Assembly (NCBI RefSeq): GCF_037975245.1
Contig: NC_092573.1
Coordinates: forward strand, 11,564,001 to 11,628,000
Direction: 5' to 3'
From: Apostichopus japonicus
Lineage: Eukaryota; Echinodermata; Holothuroidea; Aspidochirotida; Stichopodidae
Length of the DNA: 64,000 bases
Positions 1-10,990 of this stretch are shown here, in pieces (position 1 is the stretch's first letter; every line of letters begins with the position of its first letter). The position numbers and the translations under genes are program-made. A model generated the notes under the pieces. It did not search any database and was not told the origin of the DNA. It was given only the letters and a program-made list of their open reading frames with translations.

Positions 1-292
1 CAAAAATATAGATATCTCGTAAATTAATAGAGATTCCGAAAACTGTCACAAAAACCTTTGTCAGAAGGTTTAAAAAACTTGAAAACTTGTTAAAACAGAT
101 TTTTACAAAAATATAGATACCTTGTATATTAATAGAGATACCCTAAACTGTCACAAAAACCTTTGTCGTAAGGTTTAAAAAACTTGAAAACTTGTTCAAA
201 CAAAGATTTTTACAAAAATACAGATACCTTGTATATTAATAGAGATTCCCAAAACTGTCACAAAAAGCATTGTCCTAAGGCTTTAAAATTGT
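1..292. repeat. ~106-bp tandem repeat, about 2.8 units
   Basis: The block beginning caaaaatatagat recurs at 1, 106 and 213, each time followed by a run about a cytosine-free AT stretch and an 'actgtcacaaaaacctttgtc' type segment with a few substitutions. The period is 105-107 bp. It lies in the intron just upstream of the first visible YTHDC2-like exon and may continue left of the window. It has no coding potential. Confidence 0.85.
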
Positions 293-412
293 ATGGCCAG
301 TTTAGTGTAATTTACACATTTGTTTTGTTTTAGTGTGCGGGTGTGTGTGTGTGTCAGTAGTATTGTGTGTTCTTGTAATGTTTGTCCGTATGGCTTTTCT
401 TGTTTAATGCAG

Positions 413-2890
413 GACTCAGCTCCTTGGACAGCTGAGGGCTTCAGGATTTGTCAGAGCAAGAGGTCCAGGCGACATCAAGGACCTGAATACGAATTCAGAA
501 AACTGGGCGGTTGTGAAGTGTGCTCTATGTGCCGGCATGTACCCGCACATCATAAGAGCTGATAAACAGGAGGGAACATTGATGACAAAGTGAGTCTGTA
601 GGCCTATTAGATACTGTAGTCCAGGGTTGTCCAACCTTTTGCAGAGGAGGGCCACATGGAATGATTATGATGAAGGAGGGGGCCGCATAAACCCTACGCT
701 CGATTTTCGATTTCTTGCCCGAAGCCCAAGGCAACAAAATGTGAGCACTGCGCGCGGAGCGCACTGATTTCTGAAGTCCAGCCCCCCCCCCCCTCCTCCG
801 CTGAGAGTGTCACACAAACTGACCTGTATGCAGTTTTTTGGACCCAGGAGGTTCGAATGATTGATTATATAGCTTTAAATTGTTATCAATAAATCTGCTC
901 ACTAAAATTTTGCACCGTAGAGCATCTCTGGCGGGCCGGACGCAACCCTGCGGCGGGCCGGACTGTGGCCCGCGGGCCGTAGGTTGGACAACCCTGCTGT
1001 AGTCTAACCTTTATGTACAGCTATATAAGAGGTCTCTGCCAGTGCATTGAGTAGTAATACTGCAAAGATTTCTAGCTCTGTAGATCTGTTTCCCTTTTAT
1101 TTTCTTTGGAAAACCAGCAGATATCTACAATGTTAAAGTGAGTGTATAGATCTCATACATGTTGTACTAACTGTAACTTGTATGTGCTGCTAGTGGGATC
1201 AGATCTGTTAAGCTTTGCTTTACATTGCATAGTAATAATGCAAGGATCTATCACTGGTTTTTTTTCTTTCTATATTTTCCTTTGAGGATTAAGCAGAGAA
1301 TTTTGATAAAAAAGTTAGTGTGTTCCTGCACTGGTATGATCAGTTTTTCAAGTAGTACTTGTCATTTGCACAGTAATATACCTATTATTAGTTATTTGCT
1401 AGTGGTATAGATACAACATAGAAAGAGCATATACTACTAGTTACATATACAGTACATGATAGACATGACAGGCATTGTAGTGTATTGCTGAGCTATTCTT
1501 TTGTATCTTGCTATATCTTGCTATATATATATATATATATATAGATATATATATATATGTATATATATATATATGTATATATATATGTTTATATATATAT
1601 GTATATATATATATATATATATACCTCAGTGATTGGTATATCATTTTCCATATTAAAATTGAGTAATGACCAGACTACATGAGAAAAAGTCACCATTAAC
1701 TTGATAATTGTAGATTTTCTGTAAGTATTTAACATATTTATCTTAGTTTATATTATTCTTTCCCTACATTCTAGCATCCTTGTAGCCTCTTTATCCTTTA
1801 TCCTTTATCTCGTATCTTTTATCAATAAAGTCCTCTTATCTTTCTTCTTCGTTTCCTTGTCATTTTTAAAAACCACTACAGGCAAGAGAAGAATCTTCGA
1901 TTCCATCCTTCTTCTGTCCTCAACGAAGAAGCGAATGAGGCTTGCTCCTTGAAAAAGATGCAGAAGATGGGAGTCTGCAAGCTCCCATCGGACTGGTTCA
2001 TCTACGAGGAACAAACTAGGTATCGCTATTTGCATTCTCTAGAAACTTTATTTTGCGTCTTGAAAAACTGTACATCATACATGCATTTGTCTGATACTGG
2101 TAGAGGCTTTTCCACAAAAAATATCTTCCATATATGTTTAAGGTGACATTTTTTGGGGCATAATTTCCTTCACACTAACATGACGTATCCATAGCGGTTA
2201 AAATTTCATCGCATTAATTAAAGATGCTTTGTACAATGTTGCTTCACAACTGCCAGGACCAATTGCTGTTTTTTATGTTGTTGTAGATAGACAGATAATA
2301 TTTGTATGATGAGAAAACAAAAACTGATGCTTGAAATGTGCCAATGTAATATTCTAACTTATTTCCTTGAAGCCTTTGGTTAAGACTTTCAAAGGAACAT
2401 ATCTTATCTAACACCACAACAAAGCAGTCCGCAAAAAATACATCATCTATTTATTACTTTATACAGCAAATATTCTGTTTTTATTGCTTTGTTTGAGAGA
2501 TCTAGTAAAAAACAAAACCATTTAGCTTTTGCTTTATTTGAAATGGACTTTGTCTTTGGTTCATGCATTATTAAATAAGGCCCTGTAAGGCAATTGTTTC
2601 CTGACATCCAGCAGTGGCTTATTATTTAGAGCAAAAAACAGAATGGCCCTGATATAAACCTTTCAAACTTCTCTATGTGTAGCAACCCACCCAGTATAAA
2701 GTGATATATGTTGTATCTCTTTTACAATTTGAAAGGATTGTTAAAGATGAGAAAGGAATAGTATATATCCTTCCTGGATAACAACAACCAAAAAACCCCT
2801 TCTTAAAGGGGCTCTCTGAGCAGATACTAGATTATTCTTTGTATCATCATCATGATCGTCGTCGTCGTCGTCATCATCCCATCATCATCA

Positions 2891-2925
<35 letters not shown>

Positions 2926-2945
2926 AACATCATCGTCATCGTCAA

Positions 2946-2988
<43 letters not shown>

Positions 2989-3008
2989 AACATCATCATC
3001 ATCATCAA

Positions 3009-3103
<95 letters not shown>

Positions 3104-6100
3104 CAAACATAGCACTGATATCTGAACCATTTCAACTATTTTCATGTTATGTTTGTCCAGTATGAAGAAACATCTGTAGTTAACTTATTCTTGTAGTCTT
3201 ACTAGATGACAAGCTTTGCTTCCAAATTGCTCTATTTTGGTATATAGTGTACATTGCAAACATGCTTTAATCTGACAGGAAGGTAATTATTATTTTAAAC
3301 TAAAACCATTTTCAGAGAAAGTCCAGTTTTTAATACACACTTTGATACGATTGAACCCAATTACACGGTTTCTCATGTTTCAAGATTTGGCCGTGTTCAA
3401 TTAAAGTTGACATTTTATTAGAACAATGCAGTTTGTTCGATCAATAATAGATTATTCCTCTCAATATTTATACAGTCTCATGAACTTGGGATAATAAGGT
3501 CTGTCCAATTAATGTAACTTCAGCATATAGGTGTCATTAATATAATATGTTTACTGCGGTATGTCCGATCAAATTTAGCATAAATTCGACACTTAGTTCT
3601 GGTCAGAATTAGACTTTCTTCAATGAAGAGTACAACTATGCTAAGTAGCATGAGTACTCCAAAATGTAGACAGTTCCGTAGATTGCAACATCCATTTTCA
3701 CAGACAATTCAAAGGTTTATAGTATCTCCATGTTTAATGCGTTTATTTCTCTCGACTGCCTTGGTGGAGATTGAAAATAGTTCTTGAACAATGCATTCCT
3801 CTTCATCTGCATCCAGAGTATTTCGATCACTCTACGTACGTTGCGTGACCCTGGTCTCTCCGATTACCATCGCCCTTTTCTGTGGACCATCCTGCCTCCC
3901 AGAGGATTCCCTCACTCTACCCAACTCTGCTGCGAGAGGCCAAGCGAAAGTGGGCCCTAGCGGGGATGGCGAGAGTGCATCGAGTGATGATGATGAAGAG
4001 GCTGGAGAAGGGGCCATGGCCCTTTTCAAACTGGACTGGTGGCTGCAACTGAAAATGGACATTCAGGTAACGGTGATCAAGGCACATAACAATATTACCC
4101 TGGTCAATGATAACCTGTCAAACATAGAGACAAATCCCTCCAAGTGGCAGCAGCTAAAAAGCCCCCAACTGACAGTTTATCTCACAGGTCCCCATTTATA
4201 CACCTGGGTAAAGAGAGGCAATGGAGATAAAGTGCCTTGCCCAAGGACACAACTCAATGATCTGGCCAAGTCTCGAACCTGCAACTATTAGATCACAATA
4301 CAGTTGTATGCATACTCACCCTCTTTCTACTTTACAGGAAGTGTCAGAACTGCGGAAGCTTAAAAGTGCCATCAACATAAGAAAACTTTACCCCAAAGAG
4401 TCAACATGTTTCAGTAAATTGTTTAGATAACAGTTAAAGCAACTGAGCAATCCAAAAATTTTCTGAATTTTGATAAGATATGATCTTGTTATCTAAACAA
4501 TTTACTGAAAAATGTCAACTTATGGGGCAAAGTTTTTCTTATGTTGATGGCACTTTTAAACTTCCGTACAGAACTGTTCAAGCTGTCAGTATGATTGCTC
4601 TAAGACATGACATGACAGTATGGTATAGAGTCCTCCATGGCGCAAGCAATAAAGAAATCTGTACCTACTGCTTGTCTATACTTAGGTTGGCATTATGAAT
4701 CTTATCACTAACTAGAACTCAACAAAGTTGGACATCGTAATTATCATTTCCTTGTTTTTGTCTTCTTTTCTTCTTTAAATAGGCTGCAAATTTGACAGTG
4801 AGTCTCCGACAGAAATTCCACACGCTCTTTCTTCGTAGAATGCGGGCACCGGCCAAACCTTGGTCTGAAGCAGATGAGGTACTCAGCTAGATCATGAATT
4901 CCTAGATATAATTAAATATATTGTCGTATAAGAAGTTAATTGGATTTGCTGCAAAGTGCACTTTTAATTACCAAACAAACGGAAAAAGAACTGTATGCCA
5001 CTTTGACTTATTCCTTAGAAATGTGATGAAGGTTTGTTGCTTTCATGGTCCTAATTGTAAAATCAGTTGTACTTTAGTCACTTGAAGACACAGTGACTTC
5101 TCCCCTCAAATTTGAATGCAAAAGAAGGGATGAGTTCATCCAGTATGTAGTAGATGCTGTTTTACTATGTTACTATAATTATTTAATATTTGATTTTTAA
5201 GCTGCAGACCTTTGAAAGATTTCAACATGATATTTTTTGTGTTAGTGGCAAAGCCAAAACAATTGTGTAATCTTGTTCAAAGTTGTGTATTTTACACAGT
5301 GGTAAAAGTACCATGGAAAGAAGAAAAACTTTGTGTAACCTTTGATAAAGTTTAACATGAAATTTCTTCTCTCCAAATTCGACGAATGCAATAACCCACT
5401 CCTACCAATTCAAATGGAATAAAATGGGAATGAAACTATAGTGTAAATGTGTCTGGAAATATATTCATCTAGTTCATTCAATATAACTCTTGTCCTCGGG
5501 ACTGTTTTTTTATCTCAATACATTACATGTATAGAGATATTGTAACAGTAAGTGGGACTCTCTCTTCTCTTAAAAAATTTTCAGCGTCTTCATACAAAGT
5601 TCTTTTTCTCTGAAATTTCCAGAGCAAGCATATATCATATAGGCCAACAAAAGTTACTATTTTTTATTCCAGAATTGTATCTCATTCCATGACTTTTTCA
5701 CCGATTTATGTCCAAATTTGGCCAAATCCCTCTGAAAAACCGTTGAACCAAGGCTTTTTTGCACACCCTACAAAACTTGTTTGTTTCCTTGTTTTTGATA
5801 ATTAAGCCCCGCCTCCAAGTTTGGTTTGTAGCAGATTGGCAATGACTCAAGCCCCGCCTCCAAGTCTGGTTTGTAGCAGATTGGCAATGACTCAAGCCCC
5901 GCCTCCAATTCTGGTTTGTAGCAGATTGGTTAGGACTCATGGCAGCTACATGTTAGATATACGAAAATGGCCACCCTCGCGACCAATTTTCTATACTGTT
6001 GTGATAATGCTGCTGGTACTGGTAGTGTATTGCACACTAATTTCATACACATTGTCGTACTACATTTAATTTATATTAGGACTTCGTCTGTTTATAGCTC

Positions 6101-9100
6101 CATGGTTTTAGTAATATCAATTTAAGGATTGTACTGTTGTTCAGGTAGTTTTTCAGAGCAAGAGTCATGATAAGTTTGTTTGATTGCCCATCAGTTATTT
6201 TTGTATAATTACGTATACACATTGTTGTGTTTACAAGTTTAGGCTAGGCCTACAGTAGTGCATCCTATATTAGACTTTCATTTAGTAATGGCCACATTAG
6301 CATTGTACTGGTGGTGTTCAGGCAGTTTTGGGCCAGGGTGCAGTAAGTTTGTTCGATTGCCTTACAGTGTGTTTTAATTTTAACTTAAGTTTCCAACTTA
6401 TATTTTAACTGTGAGTGTGACTCCATAAATTTAACATAATGTGAATGGTATAATACAACAACTATTAATTTGGAATAGAGTTTATATTGTGCATTTCTAG
6501 AATGAAGCATCATTATGAATTAACAGCTTGTTTGGTATATTTCTTTAACCCCCCCCCCAAAAAAAAAAAAGAATTAAGAACAAAAATTATAATCTATCAC
6601 ATTTTATTTTCACTGGAGTATGTATAAAAGAGGAGCCAGCCATAGCATCACAACTTTTATAAGACTATAAAAATTGGATAAGGTTATGTTTTATTTATAA
6701 GGATATAAGATGTATAACTATAAGGTTATAAGAAGTATGTTTAGCTTTCTTTTGAACCTGTGATGTTTGACATCAAATATTCAAAGAATTAAAAGAAAAT
6801 ACTAAAATGGAGAGGAACTGGGGTGGCTATAAGGAGAGGAGGAGGCCACCCATCACTTTCAATTAAAAACTTGTAATCTACTTGTACATTATTTTTTCCA
6901 AGTCATAAATCCACGAAATCTTCATGTCAAAATTATTGAGAAGGAAAAACGTGGGTTGTTTTGATACTTGGAAGTGTACACAGTTTTGATGGTAGTCACC
7001 ACTACAGTCTACAGTAACGTACAGTAGGTCGATAGGCCTAGCTTTCTCAAGGTGGGCATCAAGAATATGGTCGAGTTGTTCGCCTCTTCTTATTTGACTG
7101 TTGTCATTGACGTCAAACTATATGACCAAAAATATTATATATATTGTAGAGACAGAGCAAAGATATGAAACTAGGAATCGAAATTAGAACTTCCAGTATT
7201 GAGATACTGCATCATTGATGCTCTTGTTTTTCATATGTATGTGAGAACCTTTCATAGCTGGTAAATAAATTTAATAAAAAATATTGTTACTTTTCAGTCT
7301 GTTCTGAGAACTCTCATCACTGTTCTTACCAGCGAGGAACAAGCTCTTGGACTACAGCAGCCAGTTGGTGTTGGACAGAGACCTAAACCAATGGGTGAGG
7401 TTGATCAAAGTAGTACCCAAGTGGCTTCTGCCTTCTCGCTAACTCTTCCATGTCCCTTAGTCCTCTCTTCTCCTCTCTCCTTCCACCCTCCCTTTCCCCT
7501 CCCCTCTCCTTCCACTGTCCCATCTCCTCTCCTCTCCTTCCACCCTGCCCTCCCCTCACCTCTCCTTCCCCTCCCCTCTCCTTCCACTGTACCATCCCTC
7601 TCCTTCCACCCTCCCTTCTCCCTCCACTGTTCCATCCTCTCATTCCACCCTCCCCTTCCCCTCTCCTTTCCTTCCACTGTCCGCTCTCCTCTCCTTCCAA
7701 TGTCCCATTTCCTCTCTTTCCACCATCCCCTCACCTCACTCATTCCTCAGCTCTCCCTCCTCCTCTTCCTGCCTGATCACTCTCCTTCTCTGACTCCTCC
7801 CATTTCCACCAACCCCCTTCTGCCAAAATCAAACCATAATTTTTATGTAATAGTATGCATGTATCATCACCACAAGTCAGTGCTTCAAACAAATACAATA
7901 TGTTTGGTCATAGCAACAACAACAACAACCCTCCCTCTTTACAGTTTATTTATCGATGATTATTTCACGACACATAATATTTGATATGTACTGACCATAA
8001 AATGGCAAGGTATTACTCAGCTATAGTAAACATTTTATTATCCAGATGTTTTTGATATTTGGACAAATAATCTATTGGTCCCAACTTGTTCGTGTAAATC
8101 CAGGTTTTACTGTAAATATGAGTGAGTTACTCAGCATTCAGTGATTTATGTGAGGAAGATCTATAACAGTTTACATTATTTCATCTCCTTAGCTATGGAT
8201 AACTTCAACAGCCCACCACAGAAGTCAGTCGGTCATCGACTGCAGCAGGTATGTAGCAGTCATGTAAAGTTTGTCTGTCCTCTCTGTGTGTCTGTCCATC
8301 AACTATGCTTTTGTGACTCCCAACTCGAGAACCGTAAAAAAAATAATATTGACCCACTCAAAAATCTCAAACTTTTAAAGAAGACTTAACATAGCCTACT
8401 CTGCATCACAACAGGAATAAATGTAAGTGGGTGAAATTGATCTCTTGTTAATATTTTGTTTCTTCCTACACAGGGAAGTAATTTTAGAGGTGGGGGCTGG
8501 TTTCCTAGGGGGGGACAAATGTCCCCACAAGGCAGAAGAGGAGGACCACGTAAGTATTTTTACAGGAAATTATTTCTTCAGAAACTTCATAAAATTTTGG
8601 ATTCAGAATGCTTAGTGTTTTTACTATTAATCAGTAAAATAATTGACAAAATTATTAAGATGACTGGTTTTCTTATTTGGTTGCAGAAATGATATTTGAA
8701 ATCCAAATGAGTTAGTGTTATATGTAGTTATTTGAAAGTTGTGAGTCCTTGCAGTAACCAACACATTTACAATGTTTCTCTTCGGTTTTTCAAATTTTTA
8801 AATTAACATTGTCATGTAGTTGTTGTTACATATTTAAATTGTTATTATATTTTGTTACATATATTCAGTTTAATAGTATTTGACTCTCTTTGAGAGTTAG
8901 TTAAGTTAATTAATGTCATTTCCAAGGTAGATACTTTGAGGGGAACATACTTTAAGGAAAACTACAAGTATGTAGATGTATAAACAATCATGTAGTTAGT
9001 GCATGCAATCACAGATGGAAGATATATAATTCCTCTTTGCAGGTTTCAGTCCGAACCAAGGTCACCGAGCCCCTGGTTACCGACCTCCCCGTCAGGGTGC

Positions 9101-9856
9101 CCATGGACGGGGTATGCCGAGGGCTTACCCGCCACAGCCATTTAACGCCAATAATAACAACTCCAACCAGGAACATGGATTCGCTACAGAGGGCTTTCAT
9201 TCTGACTCTATGGGTACTGACATTGCCCCTCCCCCAGGCTTTCAACATCTCGGTACCAACCAGCAATGGTCAACTGGAGGTCAAAGTTCAACCTATGAGG
9301 AACATGAGAGGTAGGCATACAGAAACACTGGAGAAATTATTGGGGATATATTGGGATACATATTGGGTGAGGGGGGACATGGATGGTAACAATACAGGAC
9401 AAAAGGAGTTTGTGCATTGTTTTATACATTGCTTATAAAACCATTGTTTGTTTGTTTGTATTCTGTGACAGAGCTTCTTCACCTTTGATGCATACCATGC
9501 CAAACCCCAGAGCTCGGCCGTTTGATCCATCCACACTGTGGTTTCCGCCGGGCCAGAATCATCATCCCGAACCCTTGGCCCACTCCACGCCCTCATACCA
9601 ACAGGGTCCCTCTAGCCACCTCAGTTTCAGACCAGAGGAGGCAAAGCCACTGGATTCAGTGGGTAGCAACGACGACCCTCGGTGGGCGCACTGGCAACAG
9701 GGGAACCCCGAGGGGCACAGACAAGTCAGAAATCCTGAGACAAGGAGATCTAGGATTTCTACTTGGAGTAGTTCCTCCGTGAATGGATCCTCTGAAACTT
9801 GCAACACACCTTGGAGCACCGCAGCAACCTTTGGAGACTTTGGTGGACGTTACTAA
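413..9856 (+). CDS. YTHDC2: YTHDC2-like 3'-5' RNA helicase, 3' part (no YTH domain)
   Basis: Nine exons join in phase: 413..589, 1882..2019, 3817..4066, 4783..4878, 7298..7394, 8193..8248, 8474..8549, 9043..9310 and 9472..9856 (stop TAA), giving 513 visible codons; the N-terminal part with the helicase core is left of the window. Recognition rests on the C-terminal helicase-associated/OB-fold region: GQLRASGFVRARGPGDIKDL and NSENWAVVKCALCAGMYP (exon 1), LPSDWFIYEEQTR (exon 2), TIALFCGPSCL and LDWWLQL (exon 3), LFLRRMRAPAKPWSEADE (exon 4) and EEQALGLQQPVGVGQRPKPM (exon 5), all close to vertebrate YTHDC2. YTHDC2 is known to bind RNA, pair with MEIOC and promote entry into meiosis. After exon 5 the protein turns into a Gly/Arg-, Asn/Gln- and Pro-rich tail (GSNFRGGGWFPRGG, QGRRGGPR) ending FGDFGGRY. 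The m6A-reading YTH domain that ends vertebrate YTHDC2 is not encoded, and I see no YTH exon down to 17 kb. All introns begin GT and end AG. Confidence 0.92.
622..996. mobile_element. hAT-type MITE with perfect 8-bp target duplication
   Basis: The element is 375 bp long, begins CAGGGTTGTCCAACCT and ends with the exact reverse complement AGGTTGGACAACCCTG. It is flanked on both sides by ctgtagtc (614-621 and 997-1004). A 16-bp terminal inverted repeat with an 8-bp duplication is the signature of the hAT superfamily. The interior is GC-rich near the right end (cggcgggccgg) and has no transposase. It sits in intron 1 of the visible YTHDC2-like gene. Confidence 0.92.
1519..1624. repeat. (AT)n microsatellite with interspersed TG/GA
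   Basis: About 105 bp of nearly pure alternating TA with single G interruptions. The short reading frame across it (Y/I repeats) is a composition artefact. Confidence 0.95.
2843..3100. repeat. (TCATCG)n to (TCA)n microsatellite
   Basis: This is an intronic simple repeat. The left half alternates tcatcg hexamers with a few caacatca variants; the right half is nearly pure (tca)n of more than 25 units. All three frames stay open, giving poly-Ser, poly-Ile or poly-Met artefacts. Confidence 0.97.
4090..4292 (-). mobile_element. tRNA-derived SINE fragment, minus strand
   Basis: The reverse complement reads ...CAGGTTCGAGACTTGGCC (a pol III B-box, GGTTCGAGA), then a segment with TGTGTCCTTGGGCAAGG and CACTTTATC, then a tail with ACCCAGGTGTATAAATGGG. 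The TTGGGCAAGGCACTT block is a widely repeated SINE body motif in deuterostomes. The head is incomplete: no A-box is clear. It lies in the intron after exon 3 of the YTHDC2-like gene. Confidence 0.55.
4344..4576. repeat. Long hairpin: ~89-bp imperfect inverted repeat
   Basis: The arms at about 4344-4432 and 4487-4576 are reverse complements with scattered substitutions and small indels; the cores aaaagtgccatcaacataag and cagtaaattgtttagataac match exactly. The spacer is about 54 bp. No target duplication was found, so whether this is a MITE or an inverted duplication is open. Confidence 0.8.
5804..5938. repeat. 45-bp minisatellite, 3 units
   Basis: Units start at 5804, 5849 and 5894 with aagccccgcctccaa, followed by ggtttgtagcagattgg. 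The period is exactly 45 bp, with few substitutions. It is in the intron between YTHDC2-like exons 4 and 5. Confidence 0.95.
7425..7790. repeat. Pyrimidine-rich minisatellite (ctcctctccttccactgt type)
   Basis: About 365 bp of almost pure C/T on the plus strand, made of irregular copies of ctcctctccttccactgtcc. It starts about 30 bp after the splice donor at 7395. Long frames on both strands across it are composition artefacts. Confidence 0.9.
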
Positions 9857-10586
9857 AACATAAAATTATTTTGGAGAAAAAAATTTTGCCAGTTAAAAGC
9901 AGCTGTTAGTTTTACCAACTTTTATCAAAAAGGAAAATTGTTAAAAATTTATTTCAATTCCAGAAATGCCAATCACTTTCTAATCGCAAATATCAGTTCC
10001 ATAAAGTAACGATTTGTTTGCATAGCAACATACAATGCTAAATCGACTATACACACAAGCTTATTTTTAATACAACCTGTATAAGAGTGAATTTCAGGGT
10101 AAAGGTATCCATAGGAGACTTTGCTGTATCTTGCCTTCACATTTGGTAACATTTCTCTTAGCTTTGTTAATATTTGTAAAATCCTGAAAAGAGAGAACTT
10201 CTCGTGAAATCATCACAGTATTGAAAAATACATAAATTGTTGTGACGAACAATATAAGAATCATTCGGTCTTTTAAGAGTCTCAAACATTTTTGTGAGCT
10301 CTATCAGTGCTGGTTGAATTTCTCTAAATATGTTAATAATGAACAAAGTTAAGAAAGTTTATACCTGCCTCACAAAGTAGTGTTAAAAGACTTTCATTAT
10401 TAGTAAAAACTTCAAGCAGTAAACAAAAATAATAGATGAATTTACTTGTTGATTCTTAATTGAAACTCAAAAGATAACAAGCAAAAAGTGTTACTAGTTA
10501 GTTTTTATCAAAGTTACTTATTGTACGGGATTTTTACTACATCCTAAAGTTATTTAACAAAGAGAGAGAGTAAACCGGTTTGAAAA

Positions 10587-10980
10587 AAACCATTAGAAGT
10601 AAGTAAGGAAGTAAGTAAAACTTTATTGCTCCAAATAAGGAAATTAGTGTCTCGCACATAAAAGTTCAAAACAGTACAAAAATAAATGAGCATAGGAAAA
10701 TACAACAGGATATATATATACAGATGGAGATTAAAGAATGAGAATAAAAACAGTAAGACAAGGACAGGATAAAAGATTATTGCAACAGCCTAGCGACGTA
10801 AGTTGACATTGAAAAGTTTGATTGCACGGGGAGTGAACGAGTTACGATAGCGATTAGTTCTCGTGTACGGCTGTCTCAGTCTGCCACTGCCTCTGTTAAT
10901 TACATTGTCATTAAGATAACAGTGAAGGGGGTGGCAACAGTCATTCCAAACTGAATCTAGCTTTGTGTCTAGAAGTGAAA
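10587..10980 (-). mobile_element. 5'-truncated LINE, 3' end of the reverse-transcriptase ORF
   Basis: On the minus strand a frame ends at a TAG near 10796 with RLRQPYTRTNRYRNSFTPRA followed by IKLFNVNLRR. The pattern 'RTxRYRNSFxPRAIxLFN' is the typical C-terminus of CR1/L2/Jockey-like ORF2 proteins. It is followed by a short 3' UTR ending CAATAAAGTTTTACTTACTT. Only the last ~60 codons survive, as expected for incomplete target-primed reverse transcription. Family assignment is from the C-terminal motif only. Confidence 0.7.
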
Positions 10981-10990
10981 TATTCCACTT

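Noticed and set aside
2839-3165. Open frames of poly-Ser, poly-Ile and poly-Met on both strands
   Set aside because: They are translations of the (TCATCG)/(TCA) microsatellite in all frames.
7383-7984. Long Pro/Ser-rich plus frame and Gly/Glu-rich minus frames
   Set aside because: They span the pyrimidine minisatellite in an intron; composition alone keeps them open.
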